From: CAZUCE01 sp964619265
GTDB taxonomy: Bacteria > Planctomycetota > UBA1135 > GCA-002686595
NCBI GenBank assembly: GCA_964619265.1
Contig: CAZUCE010000049.1
Location: 1 to 28,477 of the forward strand
Reading direction: 5' to 3'
Length of the DNA stretch: 28,477 nt
A program made the position numbers and the translations under genes. This document shows, piece after piece, positions 1 through 9,661 of the stretch (positions are counted from its first letter, which is position 1; each line of letters starts with the position of its first letter). The notes below the pieces were generated by a model. The model was not told the DNA's origin. It ran no database searches and saw nothing but the letters and a program-made list of their open reading frames with translations.

Positions 1-37
1 GGGTCAAGCTCCAGCCCAAGAGGGGGGATCGGTTTGG

Positions 38-976
38 CTACTGGGAGGGACTCCACGAGGCGGGCCGCAGGGGGACCCGGTCCCAGCGGAAGGCACGGGT
101 CAGCTCGTCCGCCGAGGCCCGTTCGTTGCTTGGAAGCTCGATTCCGAGGCTCCTCGCGCACCAGGCGACCAGCTCCCGGGGGTCCAGGCCGGCCTGCCGG
201 AGCTCCTCCAGGGTCGAGCCGCCGTCTCGCTTGGCCAGGCGGTCCCCGCCGGGTCCCTCGACGAGGGGCAGGTGGGTCCAGGCCGGGGGCTTGGAGCCGA
301 GGGCGTGGTGGACCAGCTCCTGGCGGGCGGCGGAGGGCAGCAGGTCGTCCCCCCGAACCACCTGGTTGATCCCCTGCCGGGCGTCGTCGACGCAGACCGC
401 GAGTTGGTAGGCGATCTGCCCGTCGCGACGCAGGAGCACGAAGTCGCCGCATTCCTCCGCGGGCTCGAACTGCACGTCCCCGAACAACCCGTCCTGGATC
501 GAGTGGCTGCCCGGTTCCACGCGCAGCCGAACGCCGACCGGAACCTCGCAGGATCGCTCGGCCTCCTCGAGGCTTTGAAATCTGTGGGCGCAGGTTCCGG
601 GGTAGCGGCGCTCGCCGGTCCGGCCGTGGGGCGCCGATTGAATGGGCTCGAGGTCCCGGCGCGAGCAAACGCACGGGAAGGCGAGGTCCTGTTCCAGCAA
701 CCGGCGAACCGCCTCCGCATAGGGCTCGAGGTCCTCCGATTGAACGAGCGGTTCGCCGTCCCAGTCGAGCCCAAGCCAGGTGAGATCCTCGAAGATCCCT
801 GCCGTGTACTCGGGCCGGCAGCGATCGCGATCGAGGTCTTCGATGCGCAGCAACACTCGCCCGTTCTTGGAGCGCGCGCTCCACCAGGCGGCCAAGAAAC
901 TCCGTGCATGTCCAATGTGGAGCCGGCCCGTGGGGCTGGGCGCGAGCCGCCCGGTGATCGCCGCGGCAGGCTTCAC
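38..976 (-). CDS. gluQ: Glutamyl-Q tRNA(Asp) synthetase (GluQ-RS)
   Basis: This 312-residue cytoplasmic enzyme is predicted to activate glutamate and attach it to the queuosine base at position 34 of tRNA-Asp. It is a truncated GluRS paralogue: the catalytic domain is present, but the anticodon-binding domain of full GluRS (about 470 residues) is absent. Visible motifs are APSPTGRLHIGHA (HIGH at residues 20-23), RIEDLDRDR (44-52), a zinc-site pattern C102-x-C104 with a downstream YPGTC (Y125, C129), and a KMSKS-like RLAKRD (246-251). The GTG start at 976 was chosen because it gives a GTGA overlap with the preceding gene, has GGAG exactly 8 bases upstream, and leaves six residues before the family N-terminal core. 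The in-frame TTG at 1111 would add 45 low-complexity residues inside the upstream gene. The assignment over true GluRS rests on length and the zinc pattern. Confidence 0.9.
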   Translation of the reverse strand: MKPAAAITGRLAPSPTGRLHIGHARSFLAAWWSARSKNGRVLLRIEDLDRDRCRPEYTAGIFEDLTWLGLDWDGEPLVQSEDLEPYAEAVRRLLEQDLAFPCVCSRRDLEPIQSAPHGRTGERRYPGTCAHRFQSLEEAERSCEVPVGVRLRVEPGSHSIQDGLFGDVQFEPAEECGDFVLLRRDGQIAYQLAVCVDDARQGINQVVRGDDLLPSAARQELVHHALGSKPPAWTHLPLVEGPGGDRLAKRDGGSTLEELRQAGLDPRELVAWCARSLGIELPSNERASADELTRAFRWDRVPLRPASWSPSQ

Positions 977-3228
977 GGCGCGAGCTCCACGTGCAGCGGA
1001 TCGGAATAGGCACCGGGCGGGCCGGCTTCCGGAAGTCCATGGACCACGAGCCGCGTGTGCCGCCGGTCGAGCCCTCCGTGGGTCAGCAGTTGCGGCGCGA
1101 TCGCGGCCCAAGGTGTTCCGTGCGGGGCTGTTTCACCCGGGCTCAGCTCCGGGCGGAGGTGCCAATGGGAGAGCTGAACCTGGGTGGGGGCGGGCGAGGA
1201 CGCCCATTCGCCCGGGGCGGGCACATCGCAGTAGGCGCGCAAAGGGCGATGGAACAGCTGGACGGTCAGCTCGAACCGCAGCCAGTCCGGTGGCGCAAAA
1301 TCGCTGGGCCAACTCACAAGAGCCGCGGGCTCCCGGTCGGCTGCAAAGACCAGCTCACTGGCAGCGCCTTCCCGGGGAACGGGCTGCAACTCGATCTTGG
1401 GCAGTTCGGTCAGCGGCGTGAAGCTCGCGAGGGATGGTCCCATGGGTCCCCCAAGGCGAGTGCGCGTCCACGGGGACTCCAAAAACTCGCGGGTGCGAGG
1501 AAGGCCCACCGCCGCGGTCCTCTCAGGGTCCGGTTTTCCGAACCGGATTTGGATCTCGGACTCTTGGCCGGAAGGCTGCCCATGGAGCAGGCGCAGGGAG
1601 CCCGCTTGGGCAGGGGCGATGGCGAAGCCAGCGAGAGCTCTCGGAGCTAGATCTTCGATCGCAACCACTGGGATTTCAGGATCCGAATCGTGCAGCGCCA
1701 TGGCTGGATCGAAGCGCGGCAGCAAGAGCCGAGCCCCGGGATCGAGGGGAGCGAGCAGCGCATTCCGCTGGCGGTGGTTCGGGTTCCAACTACGCGTCAC
1801 CAGCGCCGCGACACTCGTGTCCTGTTCGAGCAAAAGGTCGCTGCGATCCAAGAAGGGCGGCAGGAACGACTTGGAGAACAACCCTCCGTTCTGGGCGATC
1901 CCCGCGAAGGAGTCCGGGGGAACTTCGAGCAAGATGAGCCACGGCTCATCGAGCGGAGCATCGGTCACCGAGGCCTCGAGGTCGGCGAGCCCCTCGAGGA
2001 CTCGGTGGCGTTCGAGAACTCGAACCCGATCGGCTTTGCGTTCGATGCGGACGACGTGAGCGTGAAGTCCGGCTGTGGGAACGGCGAGTGCGAGGGCTCC
2101 CAAAAGCCCAAGGAGCGGCTTCCTCGAAGCGATGGCTGCAAGACCCAGTCCCGTGAGAGGCCAAACCACCAGCAGCGCAAGCATCATCGCGCGGGCCGTG
2201 CTGTTGGTTGTCGGATTGGCCAGTCGATGGGGCCCGCCGTCGATCGGGCCTCCGGGGAGCACAGCAATCAAAAGGGCGGCGAGGGCGCACAGAATCGGCA
2301 GGGCGCGGCGTTTTGGCACCAGCCACAGTCCGATCAGTAGCGGAAGGAAAATGGCAGCCGCGACCAGCGCCGAGAAGCGTCCGGGGGCGGAGTCCAAGTG
2401 CGCGGCGAGCAACCATGGACTGAGCTCGGCTGCTTCGGCGGATCGGTTCCACGGGACCAGGGCTTGGCCGAGACGCAGCAGGCCACCCGCCAGCCAGGTG
2501 GGATCCGGCGAACTCTCTCCGGGATACGTCGGAAGGAAAGTCCCCAGGTACAGGCGCCTCGCCAGGAGCGAGAGCAAGGTGATGCTTGCGAGACCAGCGA
2601 CTTCGAGATTCAGCCGCTGGCGACGTGGATTGGCGATCAGCGCGAGGCCGACCAGGGCCGGAACCAGGAGCGCGGGCCCCTTGGAGAACAGGGCTAGGGC
2701 GATCAGCGCGAGGCCCAAAGCGAGTGAGCCGCGGCGATCCGAGTCGCGCGCCGACCCAAGTAGCGCGAGGCCACCCAGGCCAAACAGGTTCACAAACAAA
2801 TCGGGGTGACCGGAGATCCAGCCCAGCGCGGCTGCGCTACCGGCTCCGCAGCCGTAGCCGAGGCCTGCGATCACCGCGGCGATGCGCGCGATTTCAGGGG
2901 GGGCGTGCCTCAGGATCAAACCCGTCAACAGCGCCGCGGTCCCTGCGTGCAGCAGGAGCCCGAGGAGGTGAAACGGCCAGGCCGGCAGGGGGGCCGGCAG
3001 CCAGCCATGGACCAGCGTCCAAGCGATCCACACCGGAAACCGCATCATGTGCGAGGTCTGTGGCCCGCCGGGCGCGTTGTGCAGCGCGGTGAAAAGCTGG
3101 GCTGGGTCGGCCAGCAGGTTGTAGTCGTCCAGTTGGAACGAGAGCTGCAAGCTGAAGCGCTGAACGAAGCAGGTCAGCAAAAAGACACCTGCAATCAGGC
3201 CGGCCGAACTTCTCGGGGAGCGACTCAC
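973..3228 (-). CDS. GT-C-like multi-pass membrane glycosyltransferase, putative
   Basis: This 751-residue protein has roughly 11 hydrophobic segments in its first 400 or so residues and a long, mostly soluble C-terminal part. After the first membrane segment comes FQLDDYNLLADP, which resembles the acidic DD motif in the first extracytoplasmic loop of GT-C transferases that use polyprenyl-phosphate sugars. FSKGPALLVPALVGLAL recalls a segment common in the same group. The C-terminal half shows no domain I recognise and probably faces the periplasm. The GTG start at 3228 lies just downstream of the phosphatase stop; in-frame starts further upstream would read through that gene. No clear ribosome binding site is seen, so coupling to the upstream gene is likely. 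The sugar donor and acceptor cannot be read from sequence. A non-catalytic membrane protein of the same fold is possible. Confidence 0.65.
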   Translation of the reverse strand: MSRSPRSSAGLIAGVFLLTCFVQRFSLQLSFQLDDYNLLADPAQLFTALHNAPGGPQTSHMMRFPVWIAWTLVHGWLPAPLPAWPFHLLGLLLHAGTAALLTGLILRHAPPEIARIAAVIAGLGYGCGAGSAAALGWISGHPDLFVNLFGLGGLALLGSARDSDRRGSLALGLALIALALFSKGPALLVPALVGLALIANPRRQRLNLEVAGLASITLLSLLARRLYLGTFLPTYPGESSPDPTWLAGGLLRLGQALVPWNRSAEAAELSPWLLAAHLDSAPGRFSALVAAAIFLPLLIGLWLVPKRRALPILCALAALLIAVLPGGPIDGGPHRLANPTTNSTARAMMLALLVVWPLTGLGLAAIASRKPLLGLLGALALAVPTAGLHAHVVRIERKADRVRVLERHRVLEGLADLEASVTDAPLDEPWLILLEVPPDSFAGIAQNGGLFSKSFLPPFLDRSDLLLEQDTSVAALVTRSWNPNHRQRNALLAPLDPGARLLLPRFDPAMALHDSDPEIPVVAIEDLAPRALAGFAIAPAQAGSLRLLHGQPSGQESEIQIRFGKPDPERTAAVGLPRTREFLESPWTRTRLGGPMGPSLASFTPLTELPKIELQPVPREGAASELVFAADREPAALVSWPSDFAPPDWLRFELTVQLFHRPLRAYCDVPAPGEWASSPAPTQVQLSHWHLRPELSPGETAPHGTPWAAIAPQLLTHGGLDRRHTRLVVHGLPEAGPPGAYSDPLHVELAP

Positions 3229-3241
3229 GGACAGCAGCGGG

Positions 3242-3880
3242 TCACCACGCGTGCTTGGAGTCCGCCTTGCGTTTGGGGGCGTGTTCGGAGGCGACGCTGA
3301 GGGCGAGCTCGAAGCTCCGGACCTTCTCGTCCCCCAGGCCGACGACGCAAAACAGCCGATCGTGCCGGTCGTGGTCGAAGCGCCGCTCTCCACTGGGTTC
3401 GTGAACCGGGATCGACGAGACGTCGGCGCCGAGCGATTGGAGCAGAGCCGGGATCGTGTTCGAGTGGCCCGCGATGCACGCCACGTCGCCGGAACTCAAT
3501 TCTCCGATCCAATCCAGCAGCGCGGCGGGGTCGCTGGGTGCGAGGGTGACCACTTCGGCTTGGGCCCGTTCGGCCAAGGGTGCCAGGGTCTGGTCGGTCC
3601 GCGCGTAGCCCGAGCTGGACAGGTGGGTGACCCCGGTCGAACCGAGGAGTTGAGCGAGGGCCGCGGCGCGCGACTGGCCCAGTTTGGTGAGCGACGGGTC
3701 TCGGCCTTCCTGTTCGGCCTCCGCGTGTCGCAGGGCAAAGACCACAGCGCCGGCTGGCACCGTGCGGACCTCGACTCGAGTGGGCTGGGTCTGCGTGGAG
3801 GCTGATTGGAGAGCTGCCTCCGGGACACTGGCGCAGGCGGAGAGCAGCAGGGCGAGCGCGCCCGGGATCAGGGTCTTCAT
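3242..3880 (-). CDS. Histidine phosphatase superfamily lipoprotein (SixA/PGM-like)
   Basis: This is a 212-residue predicted lipoprotein. A signal peptide ends in the lipobox LLSAC, with C16 as the lipidated residue. The mature domain carries the histidine phosphatase signature ALRHAEAE (phospho-acceptor H52), then DPSLTKLGQSRAAAL (63-77), SSSGYARTDQTL and the second catalytic histidine in AGHSNTIP (H139). This is the compact SixA-like form with no large insertion. The substrate is unknown; the lipid anchor places the enzyme outside the cytoplasm, so phosphorylated small molecules or glycans are more likely than His-phosphorylated signalling proteins. It is the first gene of a unit whose next gene starts 13 bases after its stop. 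No Shine-Dalgarno sequence is visible before the ATG, but a TAGAGT hexamer lies 6 bases upstream. Confidence 0.85.
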   Translation of the reverse strand: MKTLIPGALALLLSACASVPEAALQSASTQTQPTRVEVRTVPAGAVVFALRHAEAEQEGRDPSLTKLGQSRAAALAQLLGSTGVTHLSSSGYARTDQTLAPLAERAQAEVVTLAPSDPAALLDWIGELSSGDVACIAGHSNTIPALLQSLGADVSSIPVHEPSGERRFDHDRHDRLFCVVGLGDEKVRSFELALSVASEHAPKRKADSKHAW

Positions 3881-3886
3881 GGCGCG

Positions 3887-3892
3887 ACTCTA
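3887..3892 (-). promoter_or_regulatory. Candidate -10 element for the phosphatase unit
   Basis: On the minus strand TAGAGT (TANNNT class) lies 6 bases before the ATG at 3880, and there is no ribosome binding site. Transcription would begin at or next to the start codon, giving a leaderless message. This is inferred from spacing and from similar arrangements elsewhere in the window; no clear -35 element is seen. Confidence 0.35.
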
Positions 3893-3931
3893 ATCGATGG
3901 CTGGTGTCCAAAGCGCCCGGACCGAACGAAC

Positions 3932-3967
3932 TCGGGCCCGCTCCCAAGAACAGGGGAACGGGCCCGA
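3932..3967 (-). terminator. GC-rich hairpin, distal part of the ahcY terminator region
   Basis: A perfect 9-base inverted repeat, TCGGGCCCG at 3932-3940 and CGGGCCCGA at 3959-3967, can be lengthened by a CTCCC/GGGGA pairing inside the loop. It lies between the ahcY stop and the phosphatase promoter. There is no T-tract, so termination by this hairpin is inferred from position and stability. Confidence 0.45.
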
Positions 3968-3983
3968 TGCCATCGCGGGATGC

Positions 3984-4004
3984 CCCGCGAGAGCTTTTCG
4001 CGGG
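3984..4004 (-). terminator. Hairpin directly after the ahcY stop codon
   Basis: CCCGCGA (3984-3990) pairs with TCGCGGG (3998-4004) around a 7-base loop, beginning 5 bases beyond the ahcY stop on the minus strand. With the second hairpin at 3932-3967 it probably forms a tandem terminator. No U-run follows. Confidence 0.5.
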
Positions 4005-4008
4005 AGGC

Positions 4009-5481
<1,473 letters not shown>

Positions 5482-5574
5482 GATGGAGAGTGGGGTTTCT
5501 TTCGGTTGTGGAAAGAGAGAAGGGAAGGAACGGAACCGACACGCTGGCCGGTTGGAGGTGAGTGGATGGAACAG

Positions 5575-6540
5575 CTAGGCGGCTGGCGCACGACCGCGGA
5601 CCAGGAACATCGGGAGTTCGACGCTTTTGGCTTCGGGGTGCGCCGGTCGATAGCGATCGTCGACCGCGTCGAGCACCACGGACTCGAACCCGGCGCGTTC
5701 GAACGCTCGTACGACGTCGCGGGGAACGAGACCCAGATGGCGATCGCCTAGCGCTTCGTGCATCCAACTTTCCCCATGGGGCAGCAGATCGACGAGCACC
5801 AAGGATCCTCCGGGTCGCAGGCAGCGCCGCAGTTCTCGAAGCGGCTCCTCGAGGCTCGGCAGATGATGGGCGACCATGCCGGCCACGATTCCGTCGACTT
5901 CGCCGTCGGCCAGGGGCAACGCAGCGAGCGTGCCCCGCCGGAATTCAAGTTCGCAGGTCGAGTCGCGCAAGCGGCGGGCGGCCTCCTCGAGCATGCCCTC
6001 GGAGGCATCGATGAGAATCAGCCGGTCGGCAACCGAACTCAGCGCCCCGGCCACGTAGCCGGTTCCGCAACCGACGTCGGCCACGGTGTAGCCCGCGGGC
6101 ATCAAGTGGCTGATGGCGCGCTGGCGAGCTTGGCCGGTGGCGAAGTCGCCGGCGACCGTGTCGTAGTTCTCGGCGAGCTGATCGAAAAAGTCGGTGTTCG
6201 AGCGTCGCGCTGCCAGGACGACTTCGAGGCGCGAGAGATCCGCTCCGTGCTCGGGCAGGCTGGTGAGTCCGGGGCGCCCGGCTTCCCACAGGTTGCGCTC
6301 GAGGTCTCCGGCGGGCGCGAAGCGCAGGTAGTTGGAAGAGCCCGCGTGGCGCTCGGCGAGCAGGCCAGCTTCGCGCAGGGGACGCAAATGGTTGGAGACT
6401 CGGCTTTGGGCAAGCCCGAGGGCGCGCACCAGTTCGCCGACCGCCAGCTCCTCGCGCTCGAGGAGCGCCAGGATCCGTAGACGGATCGGGTCGGCTAGCA
6501 GCTTGAGCAGAGCCGGGAGGTCGCGCTGGGTCATCAGCAT
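5575..6540 (-). CDS. SahR-like ArsR-family regulator with SAM methyltransferase domain
   Basis: This 321-residue protein joins two domains. Residues about 5-80 form an ArsR winged helix (LLADPIRLRILALLE, then recognition-helix region LAQSRVSNHLRPLREAGLL). Residues about 115-315 form a class I SAM-binding fold with motif I VADVGCGTGYV (153-163), LILIDASEGMLEEA and LRPGGSLVLVDLL. Proteins of this architecture called SahR are known in Proteobacteria to control methionine-cycle genes in response to SAH. Here ahcY is the next gene, 93 bases downstream, which fits that role. The N-terminal domain lacks the classic ELCVCDL metal-binding motif of ArsR, so metal sensing is unlikely. It may be autoregulated, given a palindrome in its promoter. 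Start alternatives are the ATGs at 6540 and 6534. It could instead be an active methyltransferase with a regulatory domain. Confidence 0.85.
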   Translation of the reverse strand: MLMTQRDLPALLKLLADPIRLRILALLEREELAVGELVRALGLAQSRVSNHLRPLREAGLLAERHAGSSNYLRFAPAGDLERNLWEAGRPGLTSLPEHGADLSRLEVVLAARRSNTDFFDQLAENYDTVAGDFATGQARQRAISHLMPAGYTVADVGCGTGYVAGALSSVADRLILIDASEGMLEEAARRLRDSTCELEFRRGTLAALPLADGEVDGIVAGMVAHHLPSLEEPLRELRRCLRPGGSLVLVDLLPHGESWMHEALGDRHLGLVPRDVVRAFERAGFESVVLDAVDDRYRPAHPEAKSVELPMFLVRGRAPAA

Positions 6541-6549
6541 AAGGCGGCG

Positions 6550-6577
6550 ATCATAACATCATGAAGGCCTGATGCAA
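6550..6577 (-). promoter_or_regulatory. Candidate promoter with embedded operator for the sahR-ahcY unit
   Basis: Reading the minus strand, TTGCAT (6577-6572) is followed after 16 bases by TATGAT (6555-6550), which is 9 bases before the ATG at 6540. The imperfect palindrome CATCAGGCCTTCATGATG (6574-6557; half-sites CATCA/TGATG) occupies the spacer, where a bound ArsR-type repressor would block RNA polymerase. The hexamers and half-sites are seen directly; their function is inferred. Between here and the divergent ABC gene the DNA holds only GC-rich hairpins, such as GGGGG/CCCCC at 6598-6612. Confidence 0.5.
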
Positions 6578-6773
6578 CCCCTCTCTGGGGCCCCTGAGGG
6601 GGTCAGGCCCCCCAAGCGGGGCGGAATCGGCCGCCTCGTAGCCCCCGGGCGGGGGCGCCGGAGGGTCCCGGCTCCGGCCCAGGGAGGCCCGCCCCAGCCA
6701 CCGGATTCCCAGGGCGAGCTGCTGCCTTCGGCCACGACTTTTGGGGGATCGTGGTCTCAGCGTCCGGTCCCGC

Positions 6774-6779
6774 TACGCT
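6774..6779 (+). promoter_or_regulatory. Candidate -10 element for the ABC-PDZ-VCBS operon
   Basis: TACGCT lies exactly 9 bases before the ATG at 6789, the same spacing as the hexamers before the sahR-like gene and pcnB. No ribosome binding site and no convincing -35 are present. It is proposed as a leaderless promoter. Confidence 0.3.
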
Positions 6780-6788
6780 CCTCCCCCT

Positions 6789-8654
6789 ATGGCTATCCAG
6801 ATCCGCGACCTGCGCGTGCGCTACCGGCGGCATCGGGCCCTAGCGGGCGCTAGTTTCGACATCCCCGACGGGCGGGTGACCGGTTTTCTGGGGCACAACG
6901 GCGCTGGCAAGACGACCACCCTGCGCGCGGTCCTGGGCTTCGCGCGCCCGGCCGGCGGCACGATCCGCGTGGACGGGTTCGACCCCACGCGCCAGCGGCT
7001 CGAAGTGCTGTCGCGAGTTGGGGCCTTGATCGAACAGTGCCGGGTCCACGAAAGGTGGAGCGGCCGTCGCAACCTCATCGAGCTGGGCCGGCTCGCGGGC
7101 CTTTCCCGTTCCGAGGCGCGATCGGCGGCCGGCGAGCGACTCGAGCAGGTTGGGTTGGCCGGCGCCGCGGACCGCTCGGTGGGTGGTTACTCCCAGGGCA
7201 TGCGCCAGCGGCTCGGGATCGCTCAAGCCCTGTTGGCTTCCCCGCGCCACGTGTTGCTCGACGAACCGACCAACGGACTCGACCCCGACGGCATTGCGGA
7301 GATGCGCGATCTGTTGTCGGATCTGGCCCATCGGGAAGGCCGCGCCGTGTTGCTCTCCAGCCACCAACTCGGAGAGGTGACCCAGCTGGTCGACCGCATC
7401 GTCGTTCTTCGCGAGGGGGTTGTCGTGGCCGAAGGCGATCGACGGGATCTGCTCGCCGATCCGCGGCGCCGGTACTTGGTTCAGTCGCCGGAGAGTCAGC
7501 GATTGCGCGAAGCCCTGGAGCGCGACGGCTTTGGGATCCGCGGGCGCGATCAGGAATCCGGCGAATTCGAGATCGAAATGGGAGCCCGCGAGCCGGCCGA
7601 GTGCCTGGCGCGCTGGGTGCGCGCCGGTTTGCCCGTCGAGTCTTTCACGCCGCGTCCGGTGACGCTCGAGGAGTTCTACCTGCACGCGAGCGAGGGTCAG
7701 GTCGAGGGGCGAGCGCTGGCGCCCGCTGGGACAACGGGATCCCCTCAAACGGCGCCGGCGGAACCCCAAAAGGGCCTGAAGAGCCTGGCCCCCGGCGGTG
7801 GTTTTCGGCGCGTGTTCCGGCACGACGCGGTGCGGCTGGCCAAGCCGTTTGCTGTCTTTCTCGTGCCTTTGGCGTTCGCCGGAATCGGGCTTTGGCGAGA
7901 TCTCGCAGATCTCCGGGCAGGGAGCGACGAAGTCGCGGCTCGAACCCTGGCCAGCGACACCGAGACGACCGCCTTTGTTTTGGTGGCAGACGGCCTGGTC
8001 CGGGCGCTTCCCGCGCTCGCCATCTTGGTCGTGGGCTTTTCGAGTCAGCTTTTGGCCGCCGAGGACGGACGCGGAACCCTGCGCAATCTGGTGGCGCGTC
8101 CGCTGGGCCGGGGTGCCATCGCGTCCGCGAAATCCGCGCTGGCCATGGGTGCCTCGAGCTTTGGCTACCTGCTGCTGGTGGGGGCGCTCACGCTGCTTGC
8201 GAGCAACCTCTCCGAATTCGGCGAGCTGTATGAACTCCTCCCCAACGGCAACCGCTTCGAGTTGCTCTCCACGGGCGAGGCCTGGCCGGTCTTTTGGGAA
8301 GCGCTGCGCGCGCCGTTCCTTCCGCTGGCCGCGGCCGCCGCGATCGGCTTTGCCGTGGGGTCTTTGCTGCGCAATGCCGCTGGAGCGCTGGGCCTGTCCC
8401 TCGCCGTTTGGCTGGGCTTGGATTTGGCGCGCGGCTTTCTGGCGCCGTTGAAAGCGGATGCGTGGTTGCCGACGACCTACCTGCCCTCGTTCCTCGATGA
8501 GCGTTCCGCGATGGACACGGCCGCCACGCAATTGGACGGTGCAGCCAACGCGACCTTCGACCACGGCGCCACCGCGCTGCTTGTGCCGGCCGTGTGGATC
8601 GTGGTTTGCCTTTTGATCGGATTCCTTCGTTTCCGTACCCGACGCTTCGCTTGA
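6789..8654 (+). CDS. Fused ABC transporter, ATPase plus ABC-2 type permease
   Basis: This 621-residue inner-membrane protein has an N-terminal ABC ATPase (about 1-300) fused to a six-helix-type ABC-2 permease (about 345-621). ATPase motifs are Walker A GHNGAGKT (35-42), signature GGYSQGMRQRL, Walker B HVLLDEPTNGLDPDG and switch LLSSHQLGEV. The permease half begins at FRHDAVRLAKPFAVFLVPLAF and ends with LLVPAVWIVVCLLIGFLRFRTRRF. ABC-2 systems usually keep these on separate chains; the fusion implies a homodimer. The substrate is unknown. The gene leads a coupled operon with a PDZ lipoprotein and two VCBS proteins, so a role in exporting or placing envelope components is inferred. An ATG at 6789 was chosen over the earlier in-frame TTG at 6741 because the ABC fold starts right there (MAIQIRDLRVRYR). 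Confidence 0.9.
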   Translation: MAIQIRDLRVRYRRHRALAGASFDIPDGRVTGFLGHNGAGKTTTLRAVLGFARPAGGTIRVDGFDPTRQRLEVLSRVGALIEQCRVHERWSGRRNLIELGRLAGLSRSEARSAAGERLEQVGLAGAADRSVGGYSQGMRQRLGIAQALLASPRHVLLDEPTNGLDPDGIAEMRDLLSDLAHREGRAVLLSSHQLGEVTQLVDRIVVLREGVVVAEGDRRDLLADPRRRYLVQSPESQRLREALERDGFGIRGRDQESGEFEIEMGAREPAECLARWVRAGLPVESFTPRPVTLEEFYLHASEGQVEGRALAPAGTTGSPQTAPAEPQKGLKSLAPGGGFRRVFRHDAVRLAKPFAVFLVPLAFAGIGLWRDLADLRAGSDEVAARTLASDTETTAFVLVADGLVRALPALAILVVGFSSQLLAAEDGRGTLRNLVARPLGRGAIASAKSALAMGASSFGYLLLVGALTLLASNLSEFGELYELLPNGNRFELLSTGEAWPVFWEALRAPFLPLAAAAAIGFAVGSLLRNAAGALGLSLAVWLGLDLARGFLAPLKADAWLPTTYLPSFLDERSAMDTAATQLDGAANATFDHGATALLVPAVWIVVCLLIGFLRFRTRRFA

Positions 8655-9661
8655 TGAAGATCCTCACTCGACCTGGGCGCAGCCCTTGGCTGGCCGTCTC
8701 GCTGGCCGGACTCGGCGCGTGCGCGACACCGCTGCCCGAGGAACTTCCCGTGCTCGGGGATCTCGAGCGTCCCCTGGGTCTGGCCCAGGAACCTGACGAC
8801 GAATCCGCGCGGCGCGAACTGCCGCTGGGTGCGTTTTCCGGCGTCGAGGTCGGCGCGGCGGAAGACACGCTCGAGGCGTTGACCGGCGGAGGCGAAGGCC
8901 TGCGCGTTTTGCGCATTGTCGAGAATTCCCCGGGCCAAGCGGCCGACCTGCGTCCGGGCGATCTGTTGCTTGAAGTTGCGGTTTCGGAAGAGGCGGAGTT
9001 CCTGCCGCTCGGCTGGCCCAGCGACTGGGCCGCCGCCGAATTGGCTGCGACTCCCGGAATAGGCGGGCTGGTGATTTTTGACCGGGCGGGCCGTGAACTG
9101 GAAACGGAGATCGTCTGGGCGGAGCGCATCGCGCCGCGCGTACGCGCCGAGAGCGTGGTCTTCGAGGAAACCGAACACGTGGGCATCGTCCTGCGCAGCG
9201 CGACGGAAGTGGAAGCTCACCGGGCCGGACTGGCGCCCGGGGCCGGCGCGGTCGTCATCGGGCTCTCCAAGGCGAGTCCATGGCGCAGCGCGGGCGTGAC
9301 CTTTGAGGACTTGATCGTCTCGGTGAACGGCGCCCCCCTGCGTGCGCCCCAGGCATTGCTCGACCTGATTCGCGAGACCCAGCCGGGCAAGAGCCTGGAC
9401 CTGGAACTTGCGGGGGATGCGGGCCGCGAGCCCCCGCGAGCTGTTCGCGGCCGCGTCTCCAGTCGCGAGCGCGCGTTCCATCGGATTCACATTCCGCTGG
9501 TGTTTCGCTGCGAACGAACCGGAACCGGTCGTTCGGAATGGAGCTTCCTGCTGGGACTGTTTGCCTTCGAGCGCACGCCGGTGGCCTGGCGCGGGCGCTT
9601 CCTGTGGTTGATCGACTTTGGCCGAGGGGATACCGATCGGCTCGTGGAGTTGACCGAATGA
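8654..9661 (+). CDS. PDZ-domain lipoprotein
   Basis: This is a 335-residue predicted lipoprotein with lipobox LGAC (C23). Two PDZ-like modules are visible. The first, around residues 55-125, includes VLRIVENSPGQAADLRPGDLLLEV. The second, around 175-265, includes AGLAPGAGAVVIGLSK and WRSAGVTFEDLIVSVNGAPL. A C-terminal segment rich in aromatic residues (FLLGLFAFERTPVAWRGRFLW) follows. There is no protease domain, so this is a binding or scaffold protein rather than a DegP-type protease. The ATG overlaps the stop of the ABC gene by one base (TGATG), and no Shine-Dalgarno is seen, so translation probably restarts from the upstream gene. PDZ domains bind C-terminal peptides; the two secreted VCBS proteins encoded next are plausible clients, as an inference only. 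Confidence 0.8.
   Translation: MKILTRPGRSPWLAVSLAGLGACATPLPEELPVLGDLERPLGLAQEPDDESARRELPLGAFSGVEVGAAEDTLEALTGGGEGLRVLRIVENSPGQAADLRPGDLLLEVAVSEEAEFLPLGWPSDWAAAELAATPGIGGLVIFDRAGRELETEIVWAERIAPRVRAESVVFEETEHVGIVLRSATEVEAHRAGLAPGAGAVVIGLSKASPWRSAGVTFEDLIVSVNGAPLRAPQALLDLIRETQPGKSLDLELAGDAGREPPRAVRGRVSSRERAFHRIHIPLVFRCERTGTGRSEWSFLLGLFAFERTPVAWRGRFLWLIDFGRGDTDRLVELTE

Noticed and set aside
272..1009. Long plus-strand open frame opposite gluQ
   Set aside because: It mirrors the strongly recognised GluQ-RS coding strand; antisense frames stay open because of high GC.
5482..5574. Possible SAH riboswitch in the ahcY leader
   Set aside because: Such a riboswitch is expected before some ahcY genes, but this 93-base pyrimidine-rich gap shows no stem-pseudoknot pattern, and the upstream SahR-like gene offers another mode of control.
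6840..8564. 574-codon minus-strand open frame over the ABC gene
   Set aside because: Antisense to an ABC gene with all motifs intact; the product is Gln/Arg-rich noise.
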